Of a stretch of 64,000 nt of DNA, positions 8,315 to 17,748 are shown one piece after another. A program made the position numbers and the translations under genes. Under the pieces are notes generated by a model. That model was given only the letters and a program-made list of their open reading frames with translations. It ran no database searches and was not told where the DNA came from. Source of the DNA: Mycetocola saprophilus (GTDB taxonomy: Bacteria; Actinomycetota; Actinomycetes; Actinomycetales; Microbacteriaceae); the NCBI RefSeq assembly GCF_000718085.1, contig NZ_JOEC01000001.1, forward strand, positions 1,178,001 to 1,242,000. The letters are read 5' to 3'. Numbering within the stretch: position 1 is the first letter of the stretch; the number at the start of each line of letters is the position of its first letter.

Positions 8315-9481
8315 TCAAGTCGATCGGGTTTGCGGATTACGGTTCCGCGCGCGCCTTCTACCGAGAAATCCTCTTGCGATGTGCACCACGGGCCGTTCAA
8401 TCAGTCGGTGGAGCGAATACGCCATCGATGTGGCGACCACGAAAAGCATGCAAAGCGCGCCCAGTGCGCCCCAAAGTTCATACCCATCGGCGGGTCTCAC
8501 GTATTTCGTCCATACGGTAATAATCGGCCACTGAACCAGGTAAAACGAGAACGTAAATGGCGCAAGCGTAGCCACGGGAGACAACCACGCGTGCGACCTT
8601 CCCAATCGCCACTCAGCATTTGCGATGCCCGCGACGATCAACACAATTGGCACCAGCGTAAGCGAGGTCAGCGCTACCAGGAATGGTGCCCACAGGGTTG
8701 CATAGACAATGGCCAGCACGGTGAGTATGGCCACCAGGTATGGCGAGACGGTAGGCCAACTTCGTCGCATAAAAATCGTGCACACGATTGCACCAATCAC
8801 ACATTCAATCAATCTGATTGGCGGAAACAAATAAACTAACCAAAACTTCCACTGAGACACATCCACCTGATCAGCTCCGGTCAGAAACGCGGGTTCGCTG
8901 AGCGTACGGCCATCTGGAAAAATCGAAAGAACCCACGGCAAGAGAATCACGACAGTGGCGAGTGCGGTTCCCAGTATCCAGAGCAGCTTGGTTGAACGTC
9001 GAGTTATCCAGGGGAGCACAAGTGGAAACGTTCCATAAAAGAGCACCTCAACACAGAGTGTCCACGCGGGAACATTAAGGCTGAAGAAGTATGAATCGTT
9101 AGGAACCCAACCGTGCACAAGAACAAGGTTCGCAATCGCGGGCAATAGCCCCGGCCATCCCAATACAACTAAACAGATACCCCACAAGATCACGTGCGAA
9201 GGTACGATTTTGAGAAATCTACGTGCGATGAACTCCCCATTGACGCGCTGTCTCGATGCAACCCAAGTAATGATGAATCCGCTCAGGACGATAAAGAAGG
9301 ATACTGACTCGTATCCGACCTTGTTAAAAATTTGAGTTGTCGCCAGATGAAGATTGTCATCTCGAAATACTCGATACTGCAGAGCATGTGCAAGAAAAAT
9401 CAGTAGTGCGGGTAAAACCCTGATTCCCGCCAGCGATTGCAGCGGCACACCCATCTGCGTGGGTACGGCCCTAGCTGTCAT
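8315..9481 (-). CDS. Acyltransferase family 3 membrane protein (OafA/OatA type)
   Basis: A 388-residue integral membrane protein of the acyltransferase-3 family. About ten hydrophobic segments, the N-terminal Leu-Ala-Gly-Ile-Arg-Val-Leu-Pro-Ala start pattern and the following His in Phe-Leu-Ala-His-Ala match the family, which O-acylates sugars or lipids at the membrane. The ATG at 9481 lies inside the 3' end of the patatin gene (11-base overlap), so the two are probably coupled; the longer in-frame extension would overlap the patatin gene further. Base composition is visibly more AT-rich than the flanking genes. The substrate is unknown. Confidence 0.85.
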   Translation of the reverse strand: MTARAVPTQMGVPLQSLAGIRVLPALLIFLAHALQYRVFRDDNLHLATTQIFNKVGYESVSFFIVLSGFIITWVASRQRVNGEFIARRFLKIVPSHVILWGICLVVLGWPGLLPAIANLVLVHGWVPNDSYFFSLNVPAWTLCVEVLFYGTFPLVLPWITRRSTKLLWILGTALATVVILLPWVLSIFPDGRTLSEPAFLTGADQVDVSQWKFWLVYLFPPIRLIECVIGAIVCTIFMRRSWPTVSPYLVAILTVLAIVYATLWAPFLVALTSLTLVPIVLIVAGIANAEWRLGRSHAWLSPVATLAPFTFSFYLVQWPIITVWTKYVRPADGYELWGALGALCMLFVVATSMAYSLHRLIERPVVHIARGFLGRRRARNRNPQTRST

Positions 9482-10349
9482 TTTTCGACGTCCAATAGTC
9501 GTCCAGACGTTCAGCTTCATGAATACCCTGTACGAAACCCGCACGCGCAGCTGCCCGCTGCACGTCGGGGTCCATGAGGCGACCATGAAGTATCGACGCT
9601 GATGACCTATCGGGCTCTACAACGAAGGCCCGCGCACGCGCGGGTGCTTCCGAGTCTCGTGGCCCCTGGAGGTTCGGTGTGGGCTGAATCACGAGTAGCC
9701 GTCGAGCCTGCCCCACAAGATCGACGTTAGTGTCACTCAATACGCCCGCGTCAAAAAGGGTCTCCTCGCGGTCGCCAAGGCGGACATCGACTGGCGGCCA
9801 CATGCCCGGAACAGCACTGGCTGATGCTATGGCCGTGAATAGCGGAACCTTTGAGTTCGAGTCCAAAATGACACGTTCACCCGTCGACGCCTGCAGGGAC
9901 ACTATTTGAAGTGACTTTTGGGGCCAAGAGCAGATTTCGCCAAGTCTCATGCGAATAGTGTCGATTCGCTCACGGTGGAGTAACTGACGGTCGGCGTATT
10001 CGCTTCGTAGTGCAAAATCCGCCCAGAGCAGCGAATAGGCGGCTTCATCTCGCGCTTCGGGGAGAATTCGCCCGGCTTCAGCCGAAAAATTCCTGGAACG
10101 CCGCGGTATATTCGTTTCCCGGTCCGTCGTCTCCTGACGAAGCATATTGAGATATGCCGCCCTAATCGCTCCGTGGTTTAGGAGCAAAACGCCAGCAGTT
10201 GCCCCCGCCGAGGTTCCGAGGACAACCATATCCTCATATTGGGTGAGATTCACCCGTGTGGAGATCGCATGGAGGTATCCAGTCATCCACGCAAGACCTC
10301 CCGGCCCGCCGCCGCCAAGCACCACCACTCGATTCAACATTTTCGGCAT
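9471..10349 (-). CDS. Patatin-like phospholipase
   Basis: A 292-residue patatin-fold hydrolase with a Ser-Asp dyad. The oxyanion-hole glycine loop GGGGPGG is at residues 12-18, the nucleophile Ser47 lies in GTSAG, and the catalytic Asp200 lies in DAG. The ATG at 10349 follows a GAGGTGATC ribosome-binding site. No signal peptide is seen, so a cytoplasmic or inner-leaflet lipid substrate is likely. It is the first gene of a coupled pair with the acyltransferase, which suggests deacylation and reacylation of the same lipid or glycan. Composition is more AT-rich than its neighbours. Confidence 0.88.
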   Translation of the reverse strand: MPKMLNRVVVLGGGGPGGLAWMTGYLHAISTRVNLTQYEDMVVLGTSAGATAGVLLLNHGAIRAAYLNMLRQETTDRETNIPRRSRNFSAEAGRILPEARDEAAYSLLWADFALRSEYADRQLLHRERIDTIRMRLGEICSWPQKSLQIVSLQASTGERVILDSNSKVPLFTAIASASAVPGMWPPVDVRLGDREETLFDAGVLSDTNVDLVGQARRLLVIQPTPNLQGPRDSEAPARARAFVVEPDRSSASILHGRLMDPDVQRAAARAGFVQGIHEAERLDDYWTSKNDS

Positions 10350-10457
10350 GTGATCACCTCATTTCGTCGTGACCCTCAGTCTGTGCTTCGCCGTATGGAG
10401 TAACCACACCCGCGCAAGGGTAGGCATTCCGGTCACTAGCTTCGATTGAAGTTTCAC

Positions 10458-11120
10458 CTAGCCGAGTACGTCTGAGGAATGCCCGGGCGGTCGCTCGATT
10501 ACCTGCTGGTCCTCGATCACAAATACCCGCTGGGCCAGCAGGTCGACATCATGCGGATCGTGACTCGTAAATACGATGGTGATGCCCTCATCGCGAAGGC
10601 GGACGAGCCGCTCGCGAAGTGACTGCGCGGAGGCCGCATCGAGCGCGTTAAACGGCTCATCCAGGATCAAGACCTGGGGCTCCTCCATGAAAGCCTGGCA
10701 GAGCGCCAGTTTCTGTTTCATCCCCAGTGAATACTGCCGCACCCGCCCGGTGTTTTCGGGGTCGAGTCCGAAAGACCGCATCAGTTCGGCGAGTTGCGCC
10801 TCACCGGTGCGACGACGAATCCGGGCGAGTGTCTTGAGGTTATCGATTCCACTGAGATGCAGCAGCGCTCCGGGACGATCGATCAGCACGCCGAAGCGGT
10901 CGGGAAAAACCCTGTGTCGGTCGAGGAATTTGGGGTCAATAACCACCTCGCCACCGTCGGGCTTCACGAGGCCGCAGAGCAGCCGAAGCAGGACCGATTT
11001 CCCCGAACCGTTTGGCCCCACCAGGGCATGAATCTCCCCGGGTTCAATTGCCAGGTTAACGTGCTCATACAGGGTTTGTCCCCGAAAGCGTTTGACCAGT
11101 TGTGTGACGGTGATGATCAT
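10458..11120 (-). CDS. ABC transporter ATP-binding protein (drug/antibiotic export type)
   Basis: A 220-residue single ABC ATPase. Walker A is GPNGSGKS (about residues 36-43), the signature is a variant YSLGMKQKL, Walker B is VLILDEP and the switch His lies in Thr-Ser-His-Asp-Pro. The variant signature is common in CcmA/NatA-type exporters. The ATG at 11120 has AAGGAG upstream and overlaps the stop of the permease gene by 4 bases. With the two membrane proteins upstream it forms an ABC-2-type export system. The cargo is unknown. Confidence 0.85.
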   Translation of the reverse strand: MIITVTQLVKRFRGQTLYEHVNLAIEPGEIHALVGPNGSGKSVLLRLLCGLVKPDGGEVVIDPKFLDRHRVFPDRFGVLIDRPGALLHLSGIDNLKTLARIRRRTGEAQLAELMRSFGLDPENTGRVRQYSLGMKQKLALCQAFMEEPQVLILDEPFNALDAASAQSLRERLVRLRDEGITIVFTSHDPHDVDLLAQRVFVIEDQQVIERPPGHSSDVLG

Positions 11121-12640
11121 GAGGGGGCTCCTTCCAGAGCCGAGCGAAGCGAATATGGGATACGAGTGCGAGCAAGAACGGCCAGGCTGAGGGCAAGCCC
11201 GATCGCAGGGATGAGGGGGCCGGCAAGTTCGGGCCAGATTGTTCCCGGATGGCCCGGATCGATCCGCACGGAAATTAGCGGGGCGATCGGCCCCAGCTGA
11301 ATAATCGCCGGATAACCAAGAACCACATAGCTGCCCAGTGCCACCGGCCACGCATGCTCGATCGCCCGCACCCACCAGAGCAGGAGCACCAGCGTAAGTA
11401 ACATGAGCGTCTGTGCGAACAGGGCCAGGGCAAGGATCGCGAGTACAGCGGTACCTCGAGCTCCCCCATGAAGGGGTTCGGCCGTAAGGAGGCTGGGTGC
11501 CCGGATCACCACGAGAATGAGGCCGATGCCCGCCGTGATCACGGCCAGGGCAGCGAACCGCATAAGCGTAGAAACCAACCACCGGGTGTGACTGCCTCGG
11601 CGAAGCACCAGCTGCTGATGCCAGGCGGCCCCCGCGGTAGCCAGGTAGTGGGCCGCGAGTGTGGCCGCAACCAGGGGCAAAAGAAGTGTGCGAACATACC
11701 CGATCGGGTCCGCGAATCTGCCGGGAATGAGTGTCGCCAGAATCTCATTCGGGGTGCCCGCGACAAGGCCCGTACCCCACACGGTGATGATGCCCGCCAC
11801 GACCAGTGCACCCACCCCCACCCACCGCCCACCCCGGAGACGGCGGCCGTCACGGTGACACAGCACAAGAACCGAGGCGAAGGTGAGAAGACCGAGGAAC
11901 GCCCCCGTGCCCGGCCACGTTCCGGTATTCAGGGCATGCCCGGGATCGATCAGGCTCGCCGGGTCGATGCTCCAGACGGGCGAAGCCGCCCCCACTCGGG
12001 CGGGCGGGTCTCGCCAGGGCAGGGCACCAAATGCTGCCAGCGTGATCAGTGTTCCGGTGATCGGGATGATCACGCGTGCGGTCTTGGCGAGTCCGGCGGC
12101 AGCGAGCGCGAGAGCGAGCGCCGTCACCAGGGCGAGCGCAATCACGACCCACACCAGGTGAAGGATGACCGCGAAGATCGGCAGTTCGAGGTATTCGGCA
12201 AAGCTGCCCGCGCCATCCTCCGCAAGCTCTTCCGAGGTGTGGCCGATTGCCTGGCCGCTCCAGCCCGCCCCCGTACCGCGCGGTGCTGCGATTACCAGGG
12301 CGGCTATGCAAAGCATCACCACATGAACCAGGCCCCTACCCGCGAGCTCCCCCGTCGCCTCCCAAGCCGCGCGGGCGCGGGATCCGGAGCGGATCAGGGT
12401 GTCCGGGAGGCCCAACCGGTTCAGGGCGCGCGTCACGGGGACCGCCCAAAATAGGAACAGGATTCCGCCCAGTTGGGGATTGCCCACCACCACAAAATAC
12501 AGATCCCACGCATTTGTCTCCGGCCCCGGCGGGCGCACCGTGGATGCGGCCAGAGCCAGAGCAACCATGAGTGCGATCACTGCCGGTCCGGCGGGTGAGA
12601 GAATCCCCTGGCAGAGTCCACGAAAAATTGAGCGCCACAT
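11117..12640 (-). CDS. ABC-2-type multi-pass membrane protein
   Basis: A 507-residue protein with about twelve hydrophobic segments and no recognised enzymatic motif. Tight coupling to the ATPase gene (ATGA overlap) and to the 267-residue membrane protein upstream (9-base gap) makes it a probable permease subunit of the same transporter. It is longer than a standard ABC-2 permease and may contain a duplicated six-helix unit. I do not recognise a closer family. Confidence 0.65.
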   Translation of the reverse strand: MWRSIFRGLCQGILSPAGPAVIALMVALALAASTVRPPGPETNAWDLYFVVVGNPQLGGILFLFWAVPVTRALNRLGLPDTLIRSGSRARAAWEATGELAGRGLVHVVMLCIAALVIAAPRGTGAGWSGQAIGHTSEELAEDGAGSFAEYLELPIFAVILHLVWVVIALALVTALALALAAAGLAKTARVIIPITGTLITLAAFGALPWRDPPARVGAASPVWSIDPASLIDPGHALNTGTWPGTGAFLGLLTFASVLVLCHRDGRRLRGGRWVGVGALVVAGIITVWGTGLVAGTPNEILATLIPGRFADPIGYVRTLLLPLVAATLAAHYLATAGAAWHQQLVLRRGSHTRWLVSTLMRFAALAVITAGIGLILVVIRAPSLLTAEPLHGGARGTAVLAILALALFAQTLMLLTLVLLLWWVRAIEHAWPVALGSYVVLGYPAIIQLGPIAPLISVRIDPGHPGTIWPELAGPLIPAIGLALSLAVLARTRIPYSLRSALEGAPS

Positions 12641-12649
12641 GACCGAGAC

Positions 12650-13453
12650 CTAGGCCAGTCTCGGATGTGATCGAGAACGCGCCAACAGTATCGACAGCGC
12701 GAGCAGTACCAACATTGCAAGGATGAGCCCCGGGGCCAGCGCATCGCCCAGCGTGAAGCGTTGCAACCCTCCCGGATAGACGGCACCGATAACAAAAGAG
12801 AGTTCGGGCCTGCTCCCCACCTGCGCGACCACACTCTGAATCATGTACACCGCCAGGGGAAACACCAGTGCCAGCACACGGCTCCGAAATATCAGCGCCG
12901 AGACAAAGCCCAGCGCGGCAAACACGGCCGCATGACCCCCGAGCCACAACGCCACTCCGGCACCGAAGGCCACACCGCCGCCGCGCAACAGCACCACCAG
13001 CTGTCCGGCCGATTCGGCTACGGCTCGTACGGCCTCGGCCGAGGGCCCAAACTCCTCGGGCACAATGGCGCGAGGGAAGAGAGTGGGAATAATCGTGGCG
13101 GCCACGATCCACCAGACCATCCCGATCAGCGCAAAACCCACCCCCGAAATCGCAACCCCGCGCGCCAGCAGCGAAGTCAAATAACGGCGAATATCGGTAC
13201 GTGCCCGAACTAAGGGAATCCATCCCGCATGCAGCTCATGGGCGAGACGACCGCCGCCCAGATACGCGGCAACAAGGGGCAGCAGCAGTCGAATGCCGCT
13301 ACCGGCGAAAGCGGCGTAGACCCCCTCGGGACCGCTCACCAGGCTGTGCGAGGAATCGCGGAATCCGGTATACAACCCGAGTATCAGCACGGCTAGAAGC
13401 ACGGCGACGGGAAAACCCCAGGACGGGACGCTCCCCCGCCGAACTCTTGACAT
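12650..13453 (-). CDS. Membrane protein, probable ABC transporter subunit
   Basis: A 267-residue protein with six predicted membrane segments, an ABC-2-like size and layout. GGGAG precedes the ATG at 13453. It is the first gene of the three-gene set that ends with the ATPase at 10458. Function follows from context only. Confidence 0.6.
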   Translation of the reverse strand: MSRVRRGSVPSWGFPVAVLLAVLILGLYTGFRDSSHSLVSGPEGVYAAFAGSGIRLLLPLVAAYLGGGRLAHELHAGWIPLVRARTDIRRYLTSLLARGVAISGVGFALIGMVWWIVAATIIPTLFPRAIVPEEFGPSAEAVRAVAESAGQLVVLLRGGGVAFGAGVALWLGGHAAVFAALGFVSALIFRSRVLALVFPLAVYMIQSVVAQVGSRPELSFVIGAVYPGGLQRFTLGDALAPGLILAMLVLLALSILLARSRSHPRLA

Positions 13454-13724
13454 TGTGGACTCCCGATCTCACGCGTGGCGACACCGAGCCGCACGAGTGA
13501 CCAGTCACACACCAGACCTTGAGTAGCCGCTGGACGCTCAGAAGGGATTCGGCTTTTTTCGTCACATAGCGGCGATTCTCCCGGCGAACGCACCGTGCGT
13601 AGCCGACGCGCGACTCCGACACGGCAGTTCGCCTCGCGGGCGGGCGGCTCTCCGCTAAACTGGACGTTAGTCACCCATTAGGCACGTACACACCGTGCCG
13701 CCCATAACGAAACCGGAGCATGCG
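13454..13724. other. Intergenic promoter region of valS and the export operon
   Basis: A 271-base divergent gap. GGCAC/GTGCC at 13681-13699 can form a short hairpin 25 bases before the valS start, and TAAACT near 13654 could be a -10 element. I looked for a T-box specifier stem and the conserved T-box sequence and did not find them. Confidence 0.4.
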
Positions 13725-16307
13725 ATGAGCACCCCCGTCCCCGACAAGCCCGCCCTCGAAGGCCTCGAAGCCAAGTGGGGCTCGGTCTGGGAAAACGCCG
13801 GAACCTACCGCTTCAACCGTGCCGCCGCCCTCGAGGCCGGTCACGACTGCGTGTACTCGATCGACACCCCGCCGCCCACCGCCTCCGGTTCGCTGCACAT
13901 CGGTCACGTCTTCAGCTACACCCACACCGACGTGGTCGCCCGCTTCCAGCGGATGAACGGCAAGCAGGTCTTCTACCCGATGGGTTGGGATGACAACGGT
14001 CTGCCCACCGAGCGTCGCGTGCAGAACTACTACGGCGTGCGCTGCGACCCGACCCTGCCCTATGTGGCCGATTTCGTGCCGCCGCACGAGGGTGGCGACG
14101 GCAAGTCGAGCAAGGCCGCAGATCAGCTGCCCATCTCGCGTCGCAACTTCATCGAGCTGTGCGAGAAGCTGACCGTCGAGGACGAGAAGCAGTTCGAGTC
14201 GCTGTGGCGCGACCTCGGCCTTTCGGTCGACTGGGACCAGAGCTACCGCACCATCTCCCCCGAGGCGATCCGCACCAGCCAGCTGGCATTCCTGCGCAAC
14301 CTCGAGCGCGGCGAGGCCTACCAGGCCCTCGCCCCGACCCTGTGGGATGTGACCTTCCGTACCGCCGTGGCCCAGGCCGAGCTGGAGGACAAGGACCAGC
14401 CCGGCGCCTACCACCGCCTGTCCTTCGCCAAGGCCGATGGCGGCACCATCGAGATCGAGACCACCCGTCCCGAGCTGCTCGCCGCCTGTGTTGCCCTGGT
14501 CGCGCACCCCGATGACGAGCGCTTTAAGGACCTCTTCGGCACCACCGTGACCACCCCGGTGTTTGGTGTTGAGGTGCCCGTGCTCGCGCACCACCTGGCT
14601 CAGCCCGATAAGGGTGCCGGTATCGCGATGATCTGTACCTTCGGTGACCTCACCGATGTCATCTGGTGGCGTGAGCTCGACCTCCCGAACCGCACCATCA
14701 TCGGCAAGGACGGCCGCGTGATCGCCGAAGCCCCCGAGGCCATCACCTCCGAGGCCGGCAAGGCCGCCTTCGAGTCGCTCGTGGGCAAGACCGTGTTCAG
14801 TGCCAAGACCCGCGTGGTCGAGCTGCTGACCGAGGCCGGCGCGCTGATCGGCGAGCCCAAGAAGATCACCCACCCGGTGAAGTTCTTCGAAAAGGGTGAC
14901 AAGCCGCTGGAGATCGTCTCGACCCGTCAGTGGTACATCCGCAACGGTGCCCGCGACGAGAACCTGCGCGCCCGCCTGCTGGAGCTCGGCACCGAGCTGA
15001 ACTGGCACCCCGACTTCATGCGCGTGCGCTACGAGAACTGGGTCAACGGACTCTCCGGTGACTGGCTGATCTCGCGTCAGCGCTTCTTCGGTGTGGCCCT
15101 GCCGCTGTGGTACCCGCTGGACGAAAACGGCGAACCCAACTACGACGCCCCAATCGCCGCGACCGCCGAGTCGCTGCCGGTTGACCCCACCGCGGACCCC
15201 GCACCCGGCTACACCGAGGACCAGCGCGGCGTTGCCGGCGGCTTCATCGGTGAGGTTGACGTGATGGACACCTGGGCCACCTCCTCGCTGACCCCGCAGC
15301 TCGCGGGTGGCTGGGAGCGCGACCCCGAGCTGTGGAACCTCGTTGCCCCGTTCAGCCTGCGCCCGCAGGGTCAGGACATCATCCGCACCTGGCTGTTCTC
15401 GACCATGCTGCGTTCGACCCTTGAGGACGACCGCAAGCCGTGGAGCGACGCCGCGCTGTCCGGCTGGATCCTCGACCCCGACCGCAAGAAGATGTCGAAG
15501 TCCAAGGGTAACGTCGTCACCCCGGCGGACATCCTGGAAAAGCACGGTTCGGACGCCGTCCGCTACTGGGCCGCCACTAGCCGCCTGGGTACCGATGCCG
15601 GATTCGACCCGCAGAACCCGACGCAGATCAAGATCGGTCGCCGCCTGGCGATCAAGGTCCTGAACGCCACCAAGTTCATCCTCGGCTTCGAGGCCCCCGC
15701 GGGCGCCGCGGTCACCGAGCCGCTGGACCAGAGCCTGCTGACCACGCTGAACAAGGTGGTGGCCGACGCCACCACCGCGTTTGCGAACTACGACCACGCC
15801 AAGGCACTGGAAATCGCCGAGTCCTTCTTCTGGGAGTTCTGCGACGACTACCTGGAGCTGGTCAAGGAGCGCGCCTACGGTGAGCCGGGCGACGCCCAGG
15901 CCAGCGCCGTAGCCGCCCTGCACCTCGCACTCGACGTGCTGCTGCGCCTGTTCGCGCCGTTCATTCCGTTCGCCACGGACGAGGCGTGGTCCTGGTTCCG
16001 CGAGGGCAGCATCCACTCGGCCACCTGGCCGAGCGCGGATGAGGTTCCCGCCACCGGCGATCCCGCACTGTTCTCGCTCGCGAGCGCCGCACTGATCGGT
16101 ATTCGCCGCGCGAAGACCGACGCCAAGGCCTCGCAGAAGACCCCGGTGGACACCGCCACCATCGCCGGTTCGGCCGAGCAGATCGCCCTCCTGCAGGGTG
16201 CCCTGACCGACCTGCAGGGTGTGGGACGCATCAATGAGCTGAAGACCGCGATCGGCGATGAGCTCGCCGTGACCGAGATCGTCTTCGCCGAGGTTCCCGA
16301 GGCCTAG
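13725..16307 (+). CDS. valS: Valine--tRNA ligase
   Basis: An 860-residue class I aminoacyl-tRNA synthetase that charges tRNA-Val. The HIGH signature is at residues 58-61 and KMSKS at about 588-592, with the CP1 editing domain between them and the anticodon-binding helical domain after. The active-site Thr-Pro-Pro-Pro-Thr-Ala-Ser-Gly pattern before HIGH and Trp-Asp-Asp-Asn-Gly-Leu-Pro-Thr-Glu-Arg after it are typical of ValRS. The ATG at 13725 is chosen for its GGAG at 13715-13718. The length suits the short actinobacterial form. It is followed one base later by the GNAT gene. Confidence 0.97.
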   Translation: MSTPVPDKPALEGLEAKWGSVWENAGTYRFNRAAALEAGHDCVYSIDTPPPTASGSLHIGHVFSYTHTDVVARFQRMNGKQVFYPMGWDDNGLPTERRVQNYYGVRCDPTLPYVADFVPPHEGGDGKSSKAADQLPISRRNFIELCEKLTVEDEKQFESLWRDLGLSVDWDQSYRTISPEAIRTSQLAFLRNLERGEAYQALAPTLWDVTFRTAVAQAELEDKDQPGAYHRLSFAKADGGTIEIETTRPELLAACVALVAHPDDERFKDLFGTTVTTPVFGVEVPVLAHHLAQPDKGAGIAMICTFGDLTDVIWWRELDLPNRTIIGKDGRVIAEAPEAITSEAGKAAFESLVGKTVFSAKTRVVELLTEAGALIGEPKKITHPVKFFEKGDKPLEIVSTRQWYIRNGARDENLRARLLELGTELNWHPDFMRVRYENWVNGLSGDWLISRQRFFGVALPLWYPLDENGEPNYDAPIAATAESLPVDPTADPAPGYTEDQRGVAGGFIGEVDVMDTWATSSLTPQLAGGWERDPELWNLVAPFSLRPQGQDIIRTWLFSTMLRSTLEDDRKPWSDAALSGWILDPDRKKMSKSKGNVVTPADILEKHGSDAVRYWAATSRLGTDAGFDPQNPTQIKIGRRLAIKVLNATKFILGFEAPAGAAVTEPLDQSLLTTLNKVVADATTAFANYDHAKALEIAESFFWEFCDDYLELVKERAYGEPGDAQASAVAALHLALDVLLRLFAPFIPFATDEAWSWFREGSIHSATWPSADEVPATGDPALFSLASAALIGIRRAKTDAKASQKTPVDTATIAGSAEQIALLQGALTDLQGVGRINELKTAIGDELAVTEIVFAEVPEA

Positions 16308-16308
16308 C

Positions 16309-16761
16309 ATGAGTGTCCGCCCCATCCGTGCCGACGAGTTCGCCGACTGGCACCGTCTCTTCTCCGCCTATGCGGGGCTCTTTCGAGACGGTGTGAGCGA
16401 CGAGCACGCCGAGCTGGTGTGGGGATGGATCACCCGGGGCGAGCATCAATTGCACGCCCTGGTGGTCACCGATGATTCGGATCGGCCGGTCGGTCTGGCG
16501 CATGTGCGCTGGATCGCCCGGCCGCTGGCCGGCGAGATGGGCCTCTATCTCGAAGACCTGGTGATCGACCCCGATGTACGCGCCCGGGGCCTCGGCCGCG
16601 AACTGCTGGACGGGGTGGCCGAGTTTGCCCGGGAGGGCGGCGCACCCACGGTGCGCTGGATCACCGCACCGGATAACACCCGGGCACGGGCGCTCTACGC
16701 ACGGGTGGCCGAGGAGGCCCCGTACATTATCTATGACCGGTTTGTGGAGGTGGGCAACTAG
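16309..16761 (+). CDS. GNAT-family N-acetyltransferase
   Basis: A 150-residue acetyltransferase using acetyl-CoA. The Tyr-Leu-Glu-Asp-Leu-Val-Ile-Asp-Pro strand is followed by the acetyl-CoA loop Arg-Ala-Arg-Gly-Leu-Gly (about residues 93-98), and the C-terminal Asn-Thr-Arg-Ala-Arg-Ala-Leu-Tyr pattern is typical. It starts one base after the valS stop, so it is in the same transcript. The acceptor substrate is unknown. Confidence 0.88.
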   Translation: MSVRPIRADEFADWHRLFSAYAGLFRDGVSDEHAELVWGWITRGEHQLHALVVTDDSDRPVGLAHVRWIARPLAGEMGLYLEDLVIDPDVRARGLGRELLDGVAEFAREGGAPTVRWITAPDNTRARALYARVAEEAPYIIYDRFVEVGN

Positions 16762-16762
16762 C

Positions 16763-17029
16763 ATGCAGCTGGGTACTCGATGGGGGTTCGGTGCGGCACT
16801 GCCCGCCGCGCTCCCCGCGGCGGCCGAGGTGCCGGTGCGCGAGGTTGAGGCGGTCAGGGAGCTGTCGTTTTCGGCGGCGGAGCTGTCACACTGGCGCTGG
16901 ACCCTCACCTATCTGGAGGGCCGCCCGCACCTGGAACTTGAGGACGGCACCCTGCTGGTTCTGAACCCGGACGGCAGCGCCGCGAGCGTCACCGAGCCGG
17001 GCGCCCCCGATCCCGACGACGACTGGTAA
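16763..17029 (+). CDS. Small hypothetical protein downstream of valS
   Basis: An 88-residue protein starting one base after the GNAT stop. It has an Ala-rich N-terminal third, a predicted beta region (His-Trp-Arg-Trp-Thr-Leu-Thr-Tyr-Leu) and an acidic tail ending Asp-Asp-Asp-Trp. I do not recognise a family. Its place in the operon supports it as a real gene. Confidence 0.6.
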   Translation: MQLGTRWGFGAALPAALPAAAEVPVREVEAVRELSFSAAELSHWRWTLTYLEGRPHLELEDGTLLVLNPDGSAASVTEPGAPDPDDDW

Positions 17030-17218
17030 ACCGAGCACCCCGGAGTACCGCACCGCCTTCCTGAGAGCCGCAGCCGGCCCCGAGTTCGGGCGCCCCGGAT
17101 CGGCACCTCATCGCCCCGAGAGCCTCCCCGATTCGGCACGTAAACTCCCCGAGAATTCCGTCAAGGCCGGTACCCAACCGCCCAGACTTTTACCGTCAGC
17201 ACAGCCCCAAGGAGCCCC

Positions 17219-17632
17219 GTGATTCCGCAGCCGCTGCCCCACCGTGAGGATCCGGTTCCGGACACCCCGTTTGGTCTGGGCCTCCAGCACGTCCTGCTGG
17301 CGATGCCGCGCGGTGGCGAGGACGATGCCCGTGCGTTTTTCGGCGGCCTGCTCGGCCTCACCGAGATTCGCAAGCCCACGGTGCTGATCGCCCGCCGCGG
17401 CGTGTGGTTCCGCGGCGACGCCCTGGAAATCCACCTGGGAGTCGAGGATCCCTTCCGCCCGGCCCGCCGCGCCCGCCCCGGCATCATGACCCGGGACCTC
17501 GACCTGCTCTCGATCCGACTGCGCGAGTACGGCCTCCCGGTGGAGATGGACGAGTTCTTCCCGCCGTATCGCCGCCTGATCTCCGAGGATCCGTTCGGAA
17601 ACCTGCTGGAGTTCGTGACGCCGCGGGTCTAG
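17219..17632 (+). CDS. VOC/glyoxalase-fold protein
   Basis: A 137-residue single VOC domain. The His in Leu-Gly-Leu-Gln-His-Val near residue 24, the Glu-Ile-His-Leu-Gly-Val region and the C-terminal Asp-Pro-Phe-Gly-Asn-Leu-Leu-Glu-Phe are the usual metal-site and strand positions. The GTG at 17219 has AAGGAG upstream. Members include glyoxalases, dioxygenases and resistance proteins; the substrate cannot be told. It is converged upon by the SDR gene. Confidence 0.85.
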   Translation: MIPQPLPHREDPVPDTPFGLGLQHVLLAMPRGGEDDARAFFGGLLGLTEIRKPTVLIARRGVWFRGDALEIHLGVEDPFRPARRARPGIMTRDLDLLSIRLREYGLPVEMDEFFPPYRRLISEDPFGNLLEFVTPRV

Positions 17633-17701
17633 GTCCAATTCGGGCCATCACCGGACCGGCCATGAGGGTTGAGCACCATCCCCTCACCGGTACACACCCA
17701 A

Positions 17702-17735
17702 AACGCCCGTGAGATCCACCGATCCCACGGGCGTT
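17702..17735. terminator. Bidirectional terminator
   Basis: A 10-base-pair stem (AACGCCCGTG / CACGGGCGTT) with an extra pairing GATC/GATC in the loop lies between the convergent VOC and SDR genes. Two A's on one side and two T's on the other continue the pairing. Confidence 0.75.
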
Positions 17736-17748
17736 CCGTGCTAATTAC

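Noticed and set aside
9471..10349. Patatin gene as a CBASS effector
   Set aside because: No cyclic-nucleotide synthase (CD-NTase) or accessory gene is nearby, and its partner is an acyltransferase.
13454..13724. T-box riboswitch upstream of valS
   Set aside because: No T-box consensus, specifier loop or antiterminator was found; only a short hairpin next to the start.
13671..16325. 884-residue open frame antisense to valS
   Set aside because: It is the mirror of a well-identified valS in GC-rich DNA, is Gly/Val/Leu/Arg-rich and has no motif or ribosome-binding site.
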